Below, in pieces: positions 40,273-53,790 of a DNA stretch of 64,000 bases. The position numbers and the translations under genes are program-made. Numbering within the stretch: position 1 is the stretch's first letter; every line of letters starts with the position of its first letter. This DNA comes from Pontederia crassipes. Its lineage: Eukaryota; Streptophyta; Magnoliopsida; Commelinales; Pontederiaceae. The notes below the pieces were generated by a model that saw nothing but the letters and a program-made list of their open reading frames with translations, was not told the origin of the DNA and searched no databases. The DNA is taken from the NCBI GenBank assembly GCA_030549335.1, contig CM060196.1:71198139-71262138 (forward strand), written 5' to 3'.

Positions 40273-41390
40273 TGTCCGTGTAATTATGTAGTAATTTTAA
40301 TGTGATTATCATAATAATAGGGCTATGATTTATAATATTTTATCATTTATAATGAAGCTTTCGAAATCTACGCTATTATTTGTTATGTTTCTGGACTCAT
40401 AAAAATTTGACAAAAATGTATCTATAAAGACTTAATACATGCAACCAAAATTAAAGTTTTCCAGCCAGTATTAAAGTTTCTAGGTCATATTTAGCTCACA
40501 TCGGCCGCTACAGGCATGCCATATTTAATCCTTCCAGCCCCTATTGGAGACTTTAAGTTATATTGACCTCGCATCAGCCAATACTAACAGGCCGTATTGA
40601 AGGCCTTCAAATCGTAACACATTTCATATTCAACACGGTCCTACCTGTAGCGCCCAAGTTTCGACCATATTGGACCCGTCGACCCATTTCAAATTATTTT
40701 TGGAATATTATTTTAACCATAATTATGAAAGGTATAAATAAAGATTTTGGAGACCAAAAAGGGTTCGAATCTTGTTTTGGGACAACTTAGAACTTATTTT
40801 CTTTTGAGCTATTTCCATAAACATTCCCTAAACAATCACGATTTTTCACGTCTAACTCCAAATTATGAACTTATTTTTTTATCCTTAAATTATCGTGACT
40901 TTTCCATTTTAGTCCTTCCATCCACTTCTATTACATTTTTCATTACTTTTACTTTTTTTCATTTATGAAAAGTCTTAAGATCTTTTTATTACGAAAGTAG
41001 TTAGAATTGTATTTGCCTAAAAGGAGATGTTTGATTTTTAAAGATCGAGTAGAGCACTCATGATTACATTATTTTTAAAATCCCTATGATCAATACCCTT
41101 TATGGATTTGAAGCCCTAGAAACTTTTTTTTCTGATAACAACCCCGATTAAATTTTTTCTTTCTCTCTTCTAAATTTGGTTAGTCATTTCTCCTTTTTCT
41201 TTTTTTATTTAACTCTCGCATAAACTTTTAGATAACAATTATTACCAGTATTTGAGCTCTTCTATGTGGAACGATATTTTATATACTAAATTTAACCTTC
41301 AGATAAAATTATAATACTTGAGCTCTTATCTGTGGAACGATATTTTATATACTAGGACATTAATTTCGTATACTTGTAGGGGATTTGTCA
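40273..41390 (+). repeat. Left LTR of the Athila-like element
   Basis: Starts TG near GTCCGTGTAATTATG and ends TTTGTCA. Shares blocks with the right LTR, for example GTTTCGACC, TTTTTGGAATAT and GGAACGATATTTTATATACTA. A block at about 40,815-40,975 is unlike the right LTR. It resembles one arm of the fold-back element at 61.8-62.3 kb. Confidence 0.75.
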
Positions 41391-44300
41391 AATTTTTTAT
41401 GTCGTTACCGGGAAAGAAAGTCAATATTATAATTTTGATTTTATTTGTTACTCTAGACATAAGTTCTTTTTCTTATGCATGCCAACAGTTACATGGTGCT
41501 TGAGTCATATAATCCAAAAATTGAAAGACAACGCCGAACAAATCGAAGAGCACAAATAGACCAAGTAATGACCTTTAATGAGAATAGAGGGCCAAACATG
41601 GAAGAAGAAAAATCAACAACAACAAGTGGAGGAATAAGAAATTCCAATGAGGGACCTATCCGGTCTTACAAAGGCACCGCCCTGAGCATAGTGGTCCCAT
41701 ATATTATTGATAATAATTTTGAGTTGAAGTTAGGGTTCATTCAAATGGTGCATTTAAATTAGTTTAGGGAAGAACGTAATGAAAACCTTTTATCCCACAT
41801 AAATTGTTTCCTCCAAATGTGTGTCACCATCAAGATGAATGGTATTGAGTAAAATTTCATCAAGATGAAGCTTTCCCCTTTTTCGCTCAGAAAGATTGTT
41901 TGGATTCTCAATCATGTGGAGCATTTAATACATATTTTTATGGAAGATTCTTTCCTACTGACAAATTTATAAAATTGACAAATTCTCAATCATGTGGTAA
42001 TGAATGATGCAAATTATGAAGAAGGGCCATCTAGAGCAGCATATGTTAGAGATAATGATAGCTATAGGAATTTAAGTGTAAAAGTTGATTCTTTAGTACA
42101 ATTAGTAGCCAACATAAATGAGGGGCAAACAAAACAGATGTCCACATCACACAAATTCTATGAAGGATATGAAGGACCTCACATTGCATGCAAATTGAAC
42201 AAGACATCTTTGATGTAAATCAGGGAGAATAATTGCTTCTCTAACACATATAACCTAGGGTGGAGAAGTCATCCTAATTTCTCATGCAATAATCAAGAAG
42301 GATTATCTTAGCAAACAAGGCCAACACCTTCAGGGATATTACTTAGACCATCTTATCAGACTTAGTATCAATCTTCATATCAACCTCCACCACACCTACC
42401 ACTTCCACAACCTCAAGTGGAGAAGAAGCAATATTAGGAATATGTCATTGAAAAATTAGCAAATGCAATGATATAATTAAGAAAATTGAGAAAGGGATGA
42501 AGCAATTAGTCACATCTCAGAAAAAATTTAAAGCACCAAGTGGGACAAATAGCAAGTTCGATCAATTCCAGAGAAGAATGCAACTTACCAAGCAAGACTC
42601 AAGTAAAACCTGAGAGCACCACAATGCGGTGGAATTGAGATGACGAAAATTGTAGGCAATAGGAATTAAGTTGTGGAGGACAACAATGAAGAGGAGCAAC
42701 CAACAAATGATTCTGAGCAACTAGAACCTCTTTACAAGTCTCAACCACCATATGTGTTACCAATTCAATTCTCTCAAAGACTCTAAAAGTATAAGATGGA
42801 ACAATAGTTTGTAAAAATATTTAAGTAATTTCATATAAATATTCCTTTTACAGATGTTATTGTTCAGATTCTTGCATATGCAAAGTCTTTAAAAGAAATT
42901 TTGACAAAGAAATGGACTCTTGAAGAATATAAAAACATCGCTTTGATAGAGGAAATGTAGTGTAGTGATACAAAGGAAGTTCCACCGAAATTGAGAGATC
43001 TGACAAGTTCTTAATCCCTTGTACTGTTGGCCATCTAAACATTGACAAGTCCTTGTGTGATTTAGGAGGAAGAGTATCTCTTATGCCCCTTTTTATCTGT
43101 AAGAGATCAAAGATTGAAGGAATTGAAGCCTACTTCTATCGTACTACAATTGATTGACCATTCAATCACTTACTCAATGGGTGTTTTAGAAAATGTATTG
43201 CTCATAGTACCAATGAACTTAATTATCTTGGACATGGAGGAGTATGAAGAAATACTCCTCATTTTAGGTAGACCATTTTTCGCCACTGTTGAATCAAGAA
43301 TGGAAATTAACCTTCACGAAAGAAAAAAAAGTAGAGTTTGACCTCTTCAAGTCTACTAAATGTTCAACTTTAGCTGACCAAGTTTTCTTTGCAAATTATA
43401 TTGATGTGATGGCATAAGAAGATTCGCAAGACATGATGCATAAGGACTCTTCAGCAAAATCATCACGAACTCAACCAAAAATGAATGTAAAAAAAAATGC
43501 ACGAAGTGAGTACCACATTATGAGCTTATCCCAATCAAGCTATGAAACTGTTTATGCTAAGTGGTCAAAGACTGAAGTCTTGCTTATTAAACTAGAGAGG
43601 AAGAATTACTAGAACTTCATGATCCATTACGTGGATGGCCCTTCTTGGGAGAAAACACAAAATTTTTTCTTATCAATATTTTTTCTTTGAATATTTTTAT
43701 TATGGAATAAATAACTTTTCTCATTAGTGCATGTTAGATACACTAGAAGAGATTTACATCATGGTCCACTGAATTAATGCATGACATATTAAATGGGATG
43801 ATTGGCAAGCTTTCCCTCCATTAGAAGCATGAGATTGAGATTTTCTTTACCACCAACTTAGTTTTGTGTTTTTATTTGTTAGAAATGTTGAGGACGATAT
43901 TCATACTATGTTTGGATGAAGTGGGGTGTGAGTCTATGTTTGGTTATGAGAGTTGAGTCTAGTTTAATTGTTGTTTATTTACTTTTGCATTCGACCTAGT
44001 TGCTATGTATGAACATGATATTTTGAAATCCCTTTTTATTATATGTAATGGATGTGCATGAGTTGATGTATTCATGGCACTGTTAATCAAACATTATTCA
44101 TAATATTGTTAATCCTCTAATCCACATGATTGATTTATGTTGAACATTCATGAAATAGAACATTAAAAATTGAATGACCCTTACCTATAACCAAAGCTAG
44201 TGACATGTAGACTAAACTTTCACATAACTCCATATGAGATCTTACACTTGCACCCACTTGTGTGATGCTAAATTATGATATATTGCATTATAGTAGTAAT

Positions 44301-44634
44301 AAATTACCTAGTCAATACATACCCCTACATCTGCACTTCTCTTCTCTTATAAATTAGGGAATTCTTTTATTCTTTCTTTAATAAAGGTCTCATGTGCCCC
44401 ATACAAGTATTCTCAGAAAAAAAAAGTCGGAAAAACTATGAGCAACTTCTCTCCCCTTATAACTAATTACATCTATGTTCCCTCACTTGAGGGAGACAAG
44501 AGTATGTCACATATAGCGCCACTCGTACCCAAGCTGAGTATTCTCGAAAGAAATACGAGGAACATGCTCAATGAATTTTTGTTCTTTGTTGGTTCAATTC
44601 ATAGTAAAGGAGACGTGACAAAAGCATACAAAAA

Positions 44635-44651
44635 GGGGGGGGGGGGGGGGG
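44635..44651 (+). repeat. Homopolymer run of 17 G
   Basis: A run of 17 G lies in the decayed 3' internal region of the Athila-like element. It could be real slippage or an assembly artefact. Confidence 0.8.
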
Positions 44652-44991
44652 TGTAAATGAAAATTGGGTTAGTTGAACCTAGGGATATGTAATGTGTCCC
44701 CATATGTGCAAATCAACTTTTAGTATTAAAGTAGGTTGGGGATAGTGTAAGGTCTTATGGGGTAGCTATATGGATGGTTAGTATGTAGAATAGCCTTACT
44801 TGGCATCCATATGGGCACATGATTAAGTGGCTCTAAGTCAGGGTTAACATACCTTCAATGATTAAATAATGTTGAGGTCTAGGGAGATATAATTTCATCT
44901 ATAATGTGGCTAGGGAAACCTCAAAATTTTTTGTTGATCCCAAGTTCCTAATTTTTGCTTGAGAACTAGAACGAACTAAATTTGGGGGAGT

Positions 44992-46312
44992 TGATAATCG
45001 TGTAATTATGCATAAATTGTATTGTAATTATCATCATAATAGAGCTATGTTTTATAATATTTCATCATTTATATCAAAGATTTTAGAATCCAAACTATTA
45101 TTTGACGTGTTTCAGGACTTGTGAAAATCTGACAAAAGTTTGGCAAAATGTGGCAGTATTGAAGCCTTCCACCTAATATTGAAGCCCCACAGAATATATT
45201 GAGCTCACATCAACCACTACGGGCATGCCGTATTTAAGCCTTCCAACCCGTATTGGATCCTTTCAGGTCATATTGATCTCGCATCATCCAATACGGACAT
45301 ATCGTATTTAAGCCATTCAGATCGTATTAAGGACCTCCAGATCGTATTGAGGGCCTCCAGATCGTAACACATTTTAAATTTAGTATGACCTTATTCAACT
45401 AACTGTAATGCTTAAGTTTCGACCGTATTGGACTAGTTTTGATTGTATTTGACCTATTTCAGGTTATTTTTGGAATATCATTTTAACTCTAATTATGGAT
45501 AATATAAATAGGAATTTTGGAAGACAAAAAAGGGTCCATACTTTGTTTTGGTGGAGAACGAAGACTGAAAATTTATTTTCTTTCTTCATAATTTATGTAC
45601 TAATTCTAAACTTTATTCTTATCTCCTTTCAATGTAAAAATTTATTTCCATGATGATTTTTGTTGTTATGCATGACTAAACTACAATTTCTAGGGTTTAG
45701 ATGAAACTTAGGATTGATCATTAGGGAATATTTTTATTTGATATAATGTGTTCATTATTTTTCATGTTCTTGATGAAATGCTTATAGTAGATTGACCACC
45801 TAATTAAGTGACTTAAGAGTTTTTTTATTATGAAAGTAGTTCATTAATATTAGTTAAAATGAATGACAAGAAATGTATTATTTATTAGAAATAAGGATAA
45901 TCATTTTACTCATAGAATATTTATTTATAATGCAATTAAAATAATTTAAATGACCACAAAAGTAGGCATTTATTATTTTAATTGAAAATGTAATTGCTAA
46001 AAATGATATGCATAATTTTTAAAGATTGAGTAGGGCACTCGTAATTACATTATTTTTAAATTCCTTATAATTCGAAGACCCATAAACTCTTTTTTTCAAT
46101 AACAAAGTCTGACAATTCATCTCCGTATATCTTTCAAATTTGGTTACTCATTTCTCTTTTTATGTCTCTATTTTTTTATTTTCTATTTAACTCTCACATA
46201 ACAGTATAGATAGCATTAAAAATTATATAATTTTAGTATTTGAGCTCTTATTAATGGGACGATATTTTATATACTACGACATTGAGTCCATATACTTGCG
46301 AAAGGTTTGTCA
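44992..46312 (+). repeat. Right LTR of the Athila-like element
   Basis: Starts TGATAATCGTGTAATTATG directly after the polypurine tract and ends GGTTTGTCA. About 200 bases longer than the left copy. It abuts Copia-type sequence on its right. Confidence 0.78.
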
Positions 46313-47970
46313 CAAACTAATATTTCTGTTGACTCTGTTGAAATATTTGTTACAACCTTGCTAGATCTTATTCATGTAGATACATGGAGGTCATTTAAGA
46401 CTCCAACATATAATAGATACAATTATTTTGTGACACTAGTTGATGACTATTTTAGAATGACTTGAGTCTATCTAATCAAACATCATCATATTATCATCTT
46501 ATCTTAACTAATTTTTTGAATATGATTGAGACAGTTTGAGTTAAAGACAATTATGATTGATATGACTATGAGTATCACAATTCAAGTTTTAAAAATTTAT
46601 TTTCAATGAGAGGCATTATACATCAGAGTAGTTGCATATACACTCCTTAATGGAATGGGCTGATTGAAAAGAAAAATATCAATATATTCTTGAAGTAGCA
46701 AGAGATATTTTATTTCAATCTCATGCCTAAGTTTTGGGGAGAAATGGTTCAGCCAACTGTATATATTATCAATACATTGTCTTTAAGTTTTGAATAATGT
46801 TTCACCCTATGAGAAGTTCTTTAATAGGAATATGAATATCACACGGGTCTTGAGTTGTCTTTGTTATGTTACTAATCAAGTTGTTTTGAATAAGTTTGAT
46901 AAGAGAGCAAAGTCCTCCATTTTTATAGGTTATTCCATATTCCATAAAGGATATAAAAGCTTTTGAATTATAATATTTTCATATTCGGGAGAATATTTTT
47001 TTTGATGGCATATTTCTCTTTAATAATGATAGTGTTGTATGGAAATTGAAAATCTTACTTTCATTCTTTACAAATATATTTTTTGAAGGATAAGCATGAA
47101 TACAAAGAGTCTACTTCAATAAATTTAGTTGCTCAGAATCAAGAATTTCTAAAAGAAAATATCAAATATACAAGTAACAGAGAAACCTCTAACACAAGTT
47201 GTACAATCCACATAACGAGAAGAAGTTTTGGTTTCTAATACAACCTTACAAAGAACAAAAAGGAACACAAAACCACCATGATGGCTTCAGTCCTATACTT
47301 GTTTCTTAAGTTATTTGTCAGAGGTTGAGGAATCTTCTTATAAGTAGTTAAAGATCACATATGTGCTCAAGCCATGGAGGATGAGTTGAAAGCCTTACAA
47401 CATAATGACACATGAAAATTAGTTGATCTTTCACCTAGTAAGAAACTTGTATGTTGCAAAAGAGTTTATAAAATTTAACTATCAAGAAGTGGTAAAATAG
47501 AGAGGTGCAAGGCAGAGGTACAATTAAAAGGCATGAGTTGATTTCAAGGAAACTTTTTCATTGGTTGCCAAGTCAATGACTATTAGAGCCTTTCCAACAA
47601 CACCTGCACAAAATAATTGGTTACTGATCCATTGGGATGTAAACAACACATTTTTAGTGCAGGCATTTATATGACCAAGTATACACAGACACTCTTGAAG
47701 GTTTTGAACAAAGGCAAGGTGTACTGATTACTAAAGTAACTATATGCAGAATATAAAACTTATTGGGCTTTTAAATCTTCTATTTTTATTCAGGGTAAGA
47801 ATGATTATTCTTTATTCACAAAAGGTCATGAATATGATCTTGTTACCTTATTGATGCATGTTGATGATATTTTAGTCTTTGGAAGTAGTTTGTCTATTGT
47901 TGATTTTACTAGAGATTCTGTATCGTCCAAGATCAAGTTGAAGAATTTAGGAGAACTAAAATTCTTTTTT

Positions 47971-48684
47971 GCTGTGTTTTGGTACCGGAACTTGGGCAAG
48001 TTCTCATACATTTTGCCAAACACCATACGTTACCGGAATCGTCGAGTTTTGATCATGTAACGGTGGTTCTCCATTTTGGAGAACTTTAAAGTTTGCAAGT
48101 TCTCGTCTCCAGCGAGAACGTGCTATTTTTTTTACTTTTTCTTCTTTTTGTATTTTTTATTTCAAAATTTTATTATATTTTTAATTAATAAAATATTATT
48201 AATGACTGCTTAATCTTGATATTATTTATTAAACTATTTTTATATTATCTTAAATAATAACCAAATATAATATTTTATTTATTAATATAATATTATTCAG
48301 TTTATAAAATAATTCTTTAACTTAATATAAATATTTTTTAAAAATTATAATATTAAAACATAGTGAAAATAATAAATTATAATATTCTTATTTTTCATAA
48401 ATTATAAAATATAATATCAATATAAATATTTGTCATAAATATTTTTTTAACTAAATAAATAAATAATATTTTAATTTGCTATAAATTTATACATAATAAA
48501 ATAATAATTATATCTTTAGTTCTTACTTTTTATCTAAACACCTACTAAAATTTATCTATCAAATCAACTTTTTAAATTCTCATCATTACATTTTTCATCC
48601 AAACATCATATCTAAACTATTCTATCAAATCGATTAATTTTCGAGAACTAACATGAACCACAAATTCTCAATCCAAACACAACC
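47971..48684. mobile_element. Tourist-like MITE nested in the Copia fossil (first)
   Basis: Left end GCTGTGTTTTGGTACCG is mirrored by right end CTCAATCCAAACACAACC. A TTT flanks both sides (47968-47970, 48685-48687), in line with 3-bp target duplications. The interior is AT-rich and like that of the 27.8-kb element. No coding part. Confidence 0.7.
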
Positions 48685-48747
48685 TTTGAGAATGGATATT
48701 TTGCGTTCTTACTCTGTCATTTTTTTAACTAAGTGCATATGCTCTTA

Positions 48748-49403
48748 GGGGTCATTTGAAAATGGAATCGTGGTTCCTCCTAAATTCTCGGTGCATAGTT
48801 GAATTGACATATTAGTTCGTATTGTATTTGATTGGAGTGGAATTTGATGATGGTGAATAAAGTGATTGATGCGATAGGAAAAAGTATATGTGATGGATGA
48901 ATGTTTGGTGGAATTTGAATTAAAAATGATTATCATAATTGTGAAGTATAATTTTATTATAATTAAAATAAAATTAAAAAGTAAAAAATTTTATGGCAAA
49001 AAGTTTGTTTCAAAATATATTATTTAAATATAAAAATCATTTTAAAATTAACTATGTTTAATGATATATTAGTTTTTAATGAAATAAAAGTAATAAATAA
49101 TATTATATTAATCCCTTATTAAAATTATTTCATATTTATTAAATAATTTATTTTATAAAAGATATGGTGTGAGAGAAAAAAAAAGAAAAAAAGAAAATGA
49201 ATTTTGAAAAAAAAGAAAACGTCACGTCAAAGTCAAAAGACAAAAAAAATTGGGTATGGCTCACAGTTCCACCAAAAATGATGAAACCGGAGTCACGTGA
49301 CCCCAGTTCTACCATATTTGTTTCCGTCCCGAACTTGGTTCTGGGGCGATGTTTGGCGAAACAAGGGCGCGATTCCCGTCCGGTACCGCAAACTAACGGG
49401 GCC
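48748..49403. mobile_element. Tourist-like MITE nested in the Copia fossil (second)
   Basis: Flanked by TTA on both sides (48745-48747, 49404-49406), the classic PIF/Harbinger target. The left end GGGGTCATTTGAAAATGG and the right end, read in reverse as GGCCCCGTTAGTTTGCGG, are imperfect inverted repeats. AT-rich interior of the same family as its neighbour. Confidence 0.7.
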
Positions 49404-50189
49404 TTAACGTTCTCTCATATCTTGGTTTCATATTGTAAGCCAACCAAGACTCCACTTGAGAAAAAGGAGAAGTTAACATCACTGGAATATGATTTAAAAG
49501 TTTAGACATATTTATGTCAAGCCTTTGGATTCTCTTTTAAAGTTTCAGCAGTTAATTGAGCGGATGATATATTTGACCCACACTCGACAGGATATTACAT
49601 TGTGTACGAAATTTTAGTCAATTCATGCATACCCCTAAACAGTTGCATTTTGAAGTTGCTTTGTGAGTCGTGAAATATTTGAAACGTAGTCCTGGTCGAG
49701 GCATATTATTTTTTGCGAAAAAATACTAAAGTTTTAGCTTTTGTAGATGTAGATGCAGATTGAGTATTTTACATTATTTCTCGCAAATTAGTTTCAACTT
49801 TTTGTATTAAAATTGAAGGTTCCCTAATTTCCTGAAAATCTAAGAATCAAACCATTATAATAGAACGCATTGCCTTAGTGGTTGTTGGATTCATATGGCT
49901 TGTTTCCAAAACTGCAATTGCCTTCAGACGACATCCAATCATAGTTATACACACAGTAAGGTAGTGATGCAAATAGTAGACAATCTAATTTTTCACCAAA
50001 GAATAAAGCATGTCAAAATTGATTGTCACTTTATAAGGAAGAAACATCTGAAGCAACTTATGCGGTTGTAACATATTTCAACCAAAGAGAAATTTACATA
50101 CTTACTAAATCTCTCGATAGACAACAGCACAATTACCTATTACAAGTTTGGTCTTTTCGATTTGTTCCAATCCCCAACTTGAGAGAGAG

Positions 50190-50477
50190 TGTTGGAAGTA
50201 TTAATCGGGTTGTATTATTTTTACAGTTTTGGTAGTTATTGTCTTATGTTTTTTTTTTTATTTTCAGATCATGTTTTGTCATGGCAATTAAAGTCCGAGA
50301 CTCCGGATAGGGGTAGTTAGATTGTTTTATATTAGGTTTTGTATTATACCAATTTTTCATGTCCGTTATTTGTGTGAGTATATGACCCAGAAGAGAGAGA
50401 TATTTTGATTTTCGAATCATAGATGAATAAAAAAATCTTCCCAACTTCTCTCTCAAATTCTCCTCGCATAGCTTACA
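50190..50477 (+). repeat. 3' LTR of the Copia fossil
   Basis: Starts TGTTGGAAGTATTAATC right after the purine tract GAGAGAGAG and ends ATAGCTTACA, about 288 bases. The right limit is the nearest CA that fits and may be off by some bases. Confidence 0.6.
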
Positions 50478-51432
50478 TGATCATCTTTAATGGCGACAAC
50501 ACAAATGATCCATTTCTTAATAGCCAAGCATATCCATAATCTCCAATCCCCTTCCCGATGACGGTCGACTGACTTTTGGCATTTATTTTATTTTAAATAT
50601 GTGCATAAGTTTTTTTTTATTTTTTTTCAATTCTTATGACGTGAAACTTTTTTATTCTATTATACTAAATACGATGTGAATGAAGGACAAAATAACACAA
50701 TAAAATTTTAATAATCAATTATAATGATCGTAGCTAAAATATTTCAAAAGTTTGATAATTGTATGATTACAAATTAAAATTTTATGTAAAACTTACTACA
50801 CTTAAATGAGAGACCTAAAAATACATTACACTCGAAATTCATATAATATAATAATCAAATTTCACTCACCAAGTAAGAGACAGATAACTAGATAATTTTT
50901 TTCTTATCCGATCAATTTTAGATTCAACAGCCACATTATTAGCATCCGACGAAGTTGACATTGGAACATGAGTGATATATATATATATATATATATGATC
51001 AATTTGATGATTATAGTAATTAAACATAAAACTATTAAATCAGATCAATCCTGATATGCAAACTATAATCAATTGTCAATCGAATTTCGTCAGAGCCGAA
51101 GAAAATTTCATTAAGTAGAATAAAAAGAAGAATAAAGAATGAAACATAACAATAAATATGACAATTAGAAAGGACAAGGAGTTAACATTACAAGAAGCTG
51201 AGTTTTGAATTTTTTTTAGGGGACTTTTAAAATATGTGAGCATTAGGAGGATTTGTAGGCAGATAAATATAGTTCTATCATCATTCTACAATTTGCCCTT
51301 TTTTTTCTTTTAGGTTTGTAGTGCTCCATTTGCGATCCCTAAAGTTGTCAAGATGGGATCTTACATAAGATCATATAAGGTCATAAGATTGAAAATTGTA
51401 AAATCAGATTGAGTATCATAACATCCTATGTA
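50478..51432. other. AT-rich intergenic DNA
   Basis: Contains a (TA)n microsatellite at about 50,975-50,996. No gene recognised. Confidence 0.5.
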
Positions 51433-52910
51433 TTAATTGTAACTTCTCAAAATTTCAATAGGGGCAATAAAGTAATTTAAAAATTAAAAGTATGGTTAGA
51501 AATAAAAAAGGAAAAGAAAGAAATATTTAATCTATTGAGAGTAAAAATTATGATTAGAGGTTTCAATTTGATTTGAGATCTAAAAGAATGTTTAATGATT
51601 ATAGGACTCCCAAATAGGATAAGATTGAGAGTCATATGACTTAAAAAAATATTTTAGTCATTAAAATAATATTTATTATTATTATTTTAATTGATAAAAT
51701 ATTATTATATTAATTCATTCTGAAGATTAGATATATGATGAAAATAAAAAGATAAAATAAAGGTATAATTTGGTTAACATAAGTTATTGATAAAATACGG
51801 AAATAAAGTTGGATTGAGAGAAGTTATGGAAAAGATAAAAAGAAATTTGAGTAGAGAAGGATTTTTGATAAGTATGGTTATGGAATAATTAGTAAAATTT
51901 GGATTTAATTAAATTTAAATATTTAAGAGATGATAATTAATGATGAATAGTTAAGATTAATAGAGAAATAGTCCAAGACCCAATATTAGTAAAAAAACCT
52001 TAGTTGAGAGTTATAAATAGGGCCTAAATAGTAGCTAGAAAATATTATTTGCTTTCACAAAATTTTTGCACGAGAACACATTTTCTCCTTTGTTTTCTCA
52101 CAAATCGAGGCATCTAAGAGCGCGAGCGATATACCGTTTCAAAGCCCCCACATAGAAGAACAAGATCCAAGTGGAAGCCGAAGGTTTCTGAATGTCAATA
52201 AGGAGAAATCATCGATCAAAAGTCGCGACATTCATGCAATCCACAGATAACAAGAACCTAGTTGATTTTTCAACCAACTTAAGGTACGTAGGGGGACTCC
52301 CATGTCATCGATTTTCCATGACATGGACTCCAGAACTCTTCTCCATTGCATAGATTACATATTATTTGCATCGATTGAATATTAAATGACATAAATATAT
52401 ATAATCACTGAAAATTGTGTTGGAAACACATTTCTTTACGGCGACATAATCCGGCTCAGGCTCTGTCTGACACAGCCCGAGTTCCATTTAACACGATCCG
52501 AGTAATGATCGACGCGGATCGGGTTCTAGAATAGAAAACATATTTTTATGAATTGATTTATAATTTATTGGATAGTTAAGATTGTTAATCATTGCCGATC
52601 ATTTGATTAACATCCCTGATTTTAGTATGATGATACTTGATCAGATTGCCATCATATTGATTATTATTGTCATTACATCCAATTATGATATTGATTCATT
52701 GACCTTATTATTGATTAATCCTGATCAAATTATTATTCTAATTCGATTCATCATGATATTTGATGATACCATTAATTAATATATTGATATAGTGATTTTT
52801 TTTATAAAGTCATGTTTAACCTAAGATAATTGTTAAAGATAAGCATCTTAGCTAATTGAAATAAAAGTTGAAAATCAATGGGCCCATGCTTACTAATTGC
52901 CACTAGGTCT

Positions 52911-53205
52911 GATAGGGCCATCAGCCTAACATTATGCCTTTTGACTAATAGGGTCTTCGGGCTAACTATGCCTTCAGGCTGATAGATCTTTCGGCTAATA
53001 TTGCATCTTTGATAGGGTTTTCGGGCTAATATTGCACATTCGGGTTAATAGGGTCTTCGGACTAACATTACACCTTTTGGCTGATAGGACCTTTGGGCTA
53101 ATATTGTGCTTTCATGTTAAATGCGCCTTCAAACTGATAGGGCCTTCGGGCTAACTGTGTCTTTAGGCTGATGAGGCTTTCGGGCTAATTGCGCCTTCGG
53201 GCATA
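52911..53205 (+). repeat. Degenerate tandem array, about 36-40-bp unit, inside the solo LTR
   Basis: Roughly seven to eight copies of a unit like GATAGGGCCTTCGGGCTAAT followed by TTGCACCTTCGG-type sequence. Units vary in length and sequence. Confidence 0.8.
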
Positions 53206-53342
53206 ATTAAATTGAGCAGATAGCATAAAAATTATGACTGTCCTCGGTGTGATCCTTCGTCCACCATTGTACCCGAACTTATTAATTGACATGAAGTGAC
53301 ATGGTGTCCCTTAATAATAAAGAACACTCGTATTGCTAATAA

Positions 53343-53790
53343 AATTGCACCTTAGTGGTTGATGGATAATTAATTTCGCCCTAGTGGTTGATAGACTATT
53401 AATTTCGCCCTCGTGGCTAATGGATAATCGAATTATACATTTATGACTGATGGATAATCGAATTGCGTCTTTAAGAATGATGGATAATAAACTGCGGTCT
53501 TTGTGCCTGATAGATGAATTAATAAATTATTAATAGAATTGAATTAATAATTGTTATTGTGACCTTCATTAACCCCCGACCAATTGGTGATTGATTAAGG
53601 GTAATTAATATTGAATTGACAACTATTATTGAATATAATTGAGATAATCGAACTAAATTGAATTGTTAATTGAATTGCGTCATAGTGTTTGATAGATAAT
53701 CGATTTCGTCCTAGTGACTGATTGGTAATCGAATTGCTCTCTATTGTCGGATGGACCATTGTTTATGCCACAGTGAATGATGGATAATTG
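53343..53790 (+). repeat. Second degenerate tandem array inside the solo LTR
   Basis: Repeats of about 34-36 bases like TTTCGCCCTAGTGGTTGAT and GATGGATAATCGAATTG. They are interrupted by a unique stretch at about 53,510-53,660. Distinct in sequence from the first array. Confidence 0.75.

Larger units (their letters stand above)
40273..46312 (+). mobile_element. Old Ty3/gypsy element, Athila-like, with two LTRs
   Basis: A fossil element of about 6 kb. The LTRs lie at 40273-41390 and 44992-46312. After the left LTR a decayed GTCGTTACCGGG-like stretch fits the tRNA-Asp primer-binding site used by Athila elements. Before the right LTR is the polypurine tract TTTGGGGGAG. The internal 3.6 kb holds remnants of gag (region around NNFELKLGFIQMV) and of protease (around ILGRPFFATVESR). 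No reverse transcriptase or integrase region is recognised. It is broken many times. The LTR pair is visibly diverged and differs in length, so the insertion is old. No matching target duplication found. Confidence 0.75.
46313..50477 (+). mobile_element. Ty1/Copia fossil, 5' part missing, interrupted by two MITEs
   Basis: Going right, remnants of the Copia integrase (about 46,360-46,950), reverse transcriptase (about 47,330-47,970) and RNase H region (about 49,425-50,050) can be recognised on the plus strand. The integrase shows a DLIHVDTWG-like block and the reverse transcriptase LMHVDDILVFG. Two Tourist-like MITEs sit inside the reverse transcriptase region. The 3' LTR follows a short purine tract. 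The 5' LTR, gag and protease are not seen, as the left side abuts the Athila-like LTR. It is broken in many places and clearly old. Confidence 0.8.

Noticed and set aside
52911-53205. Regular repeats that might look like a CRISPR array
   Set aside because: The repeats are degenerate, have no unique spacers, and lie in a plant LTR with exact target duplication.
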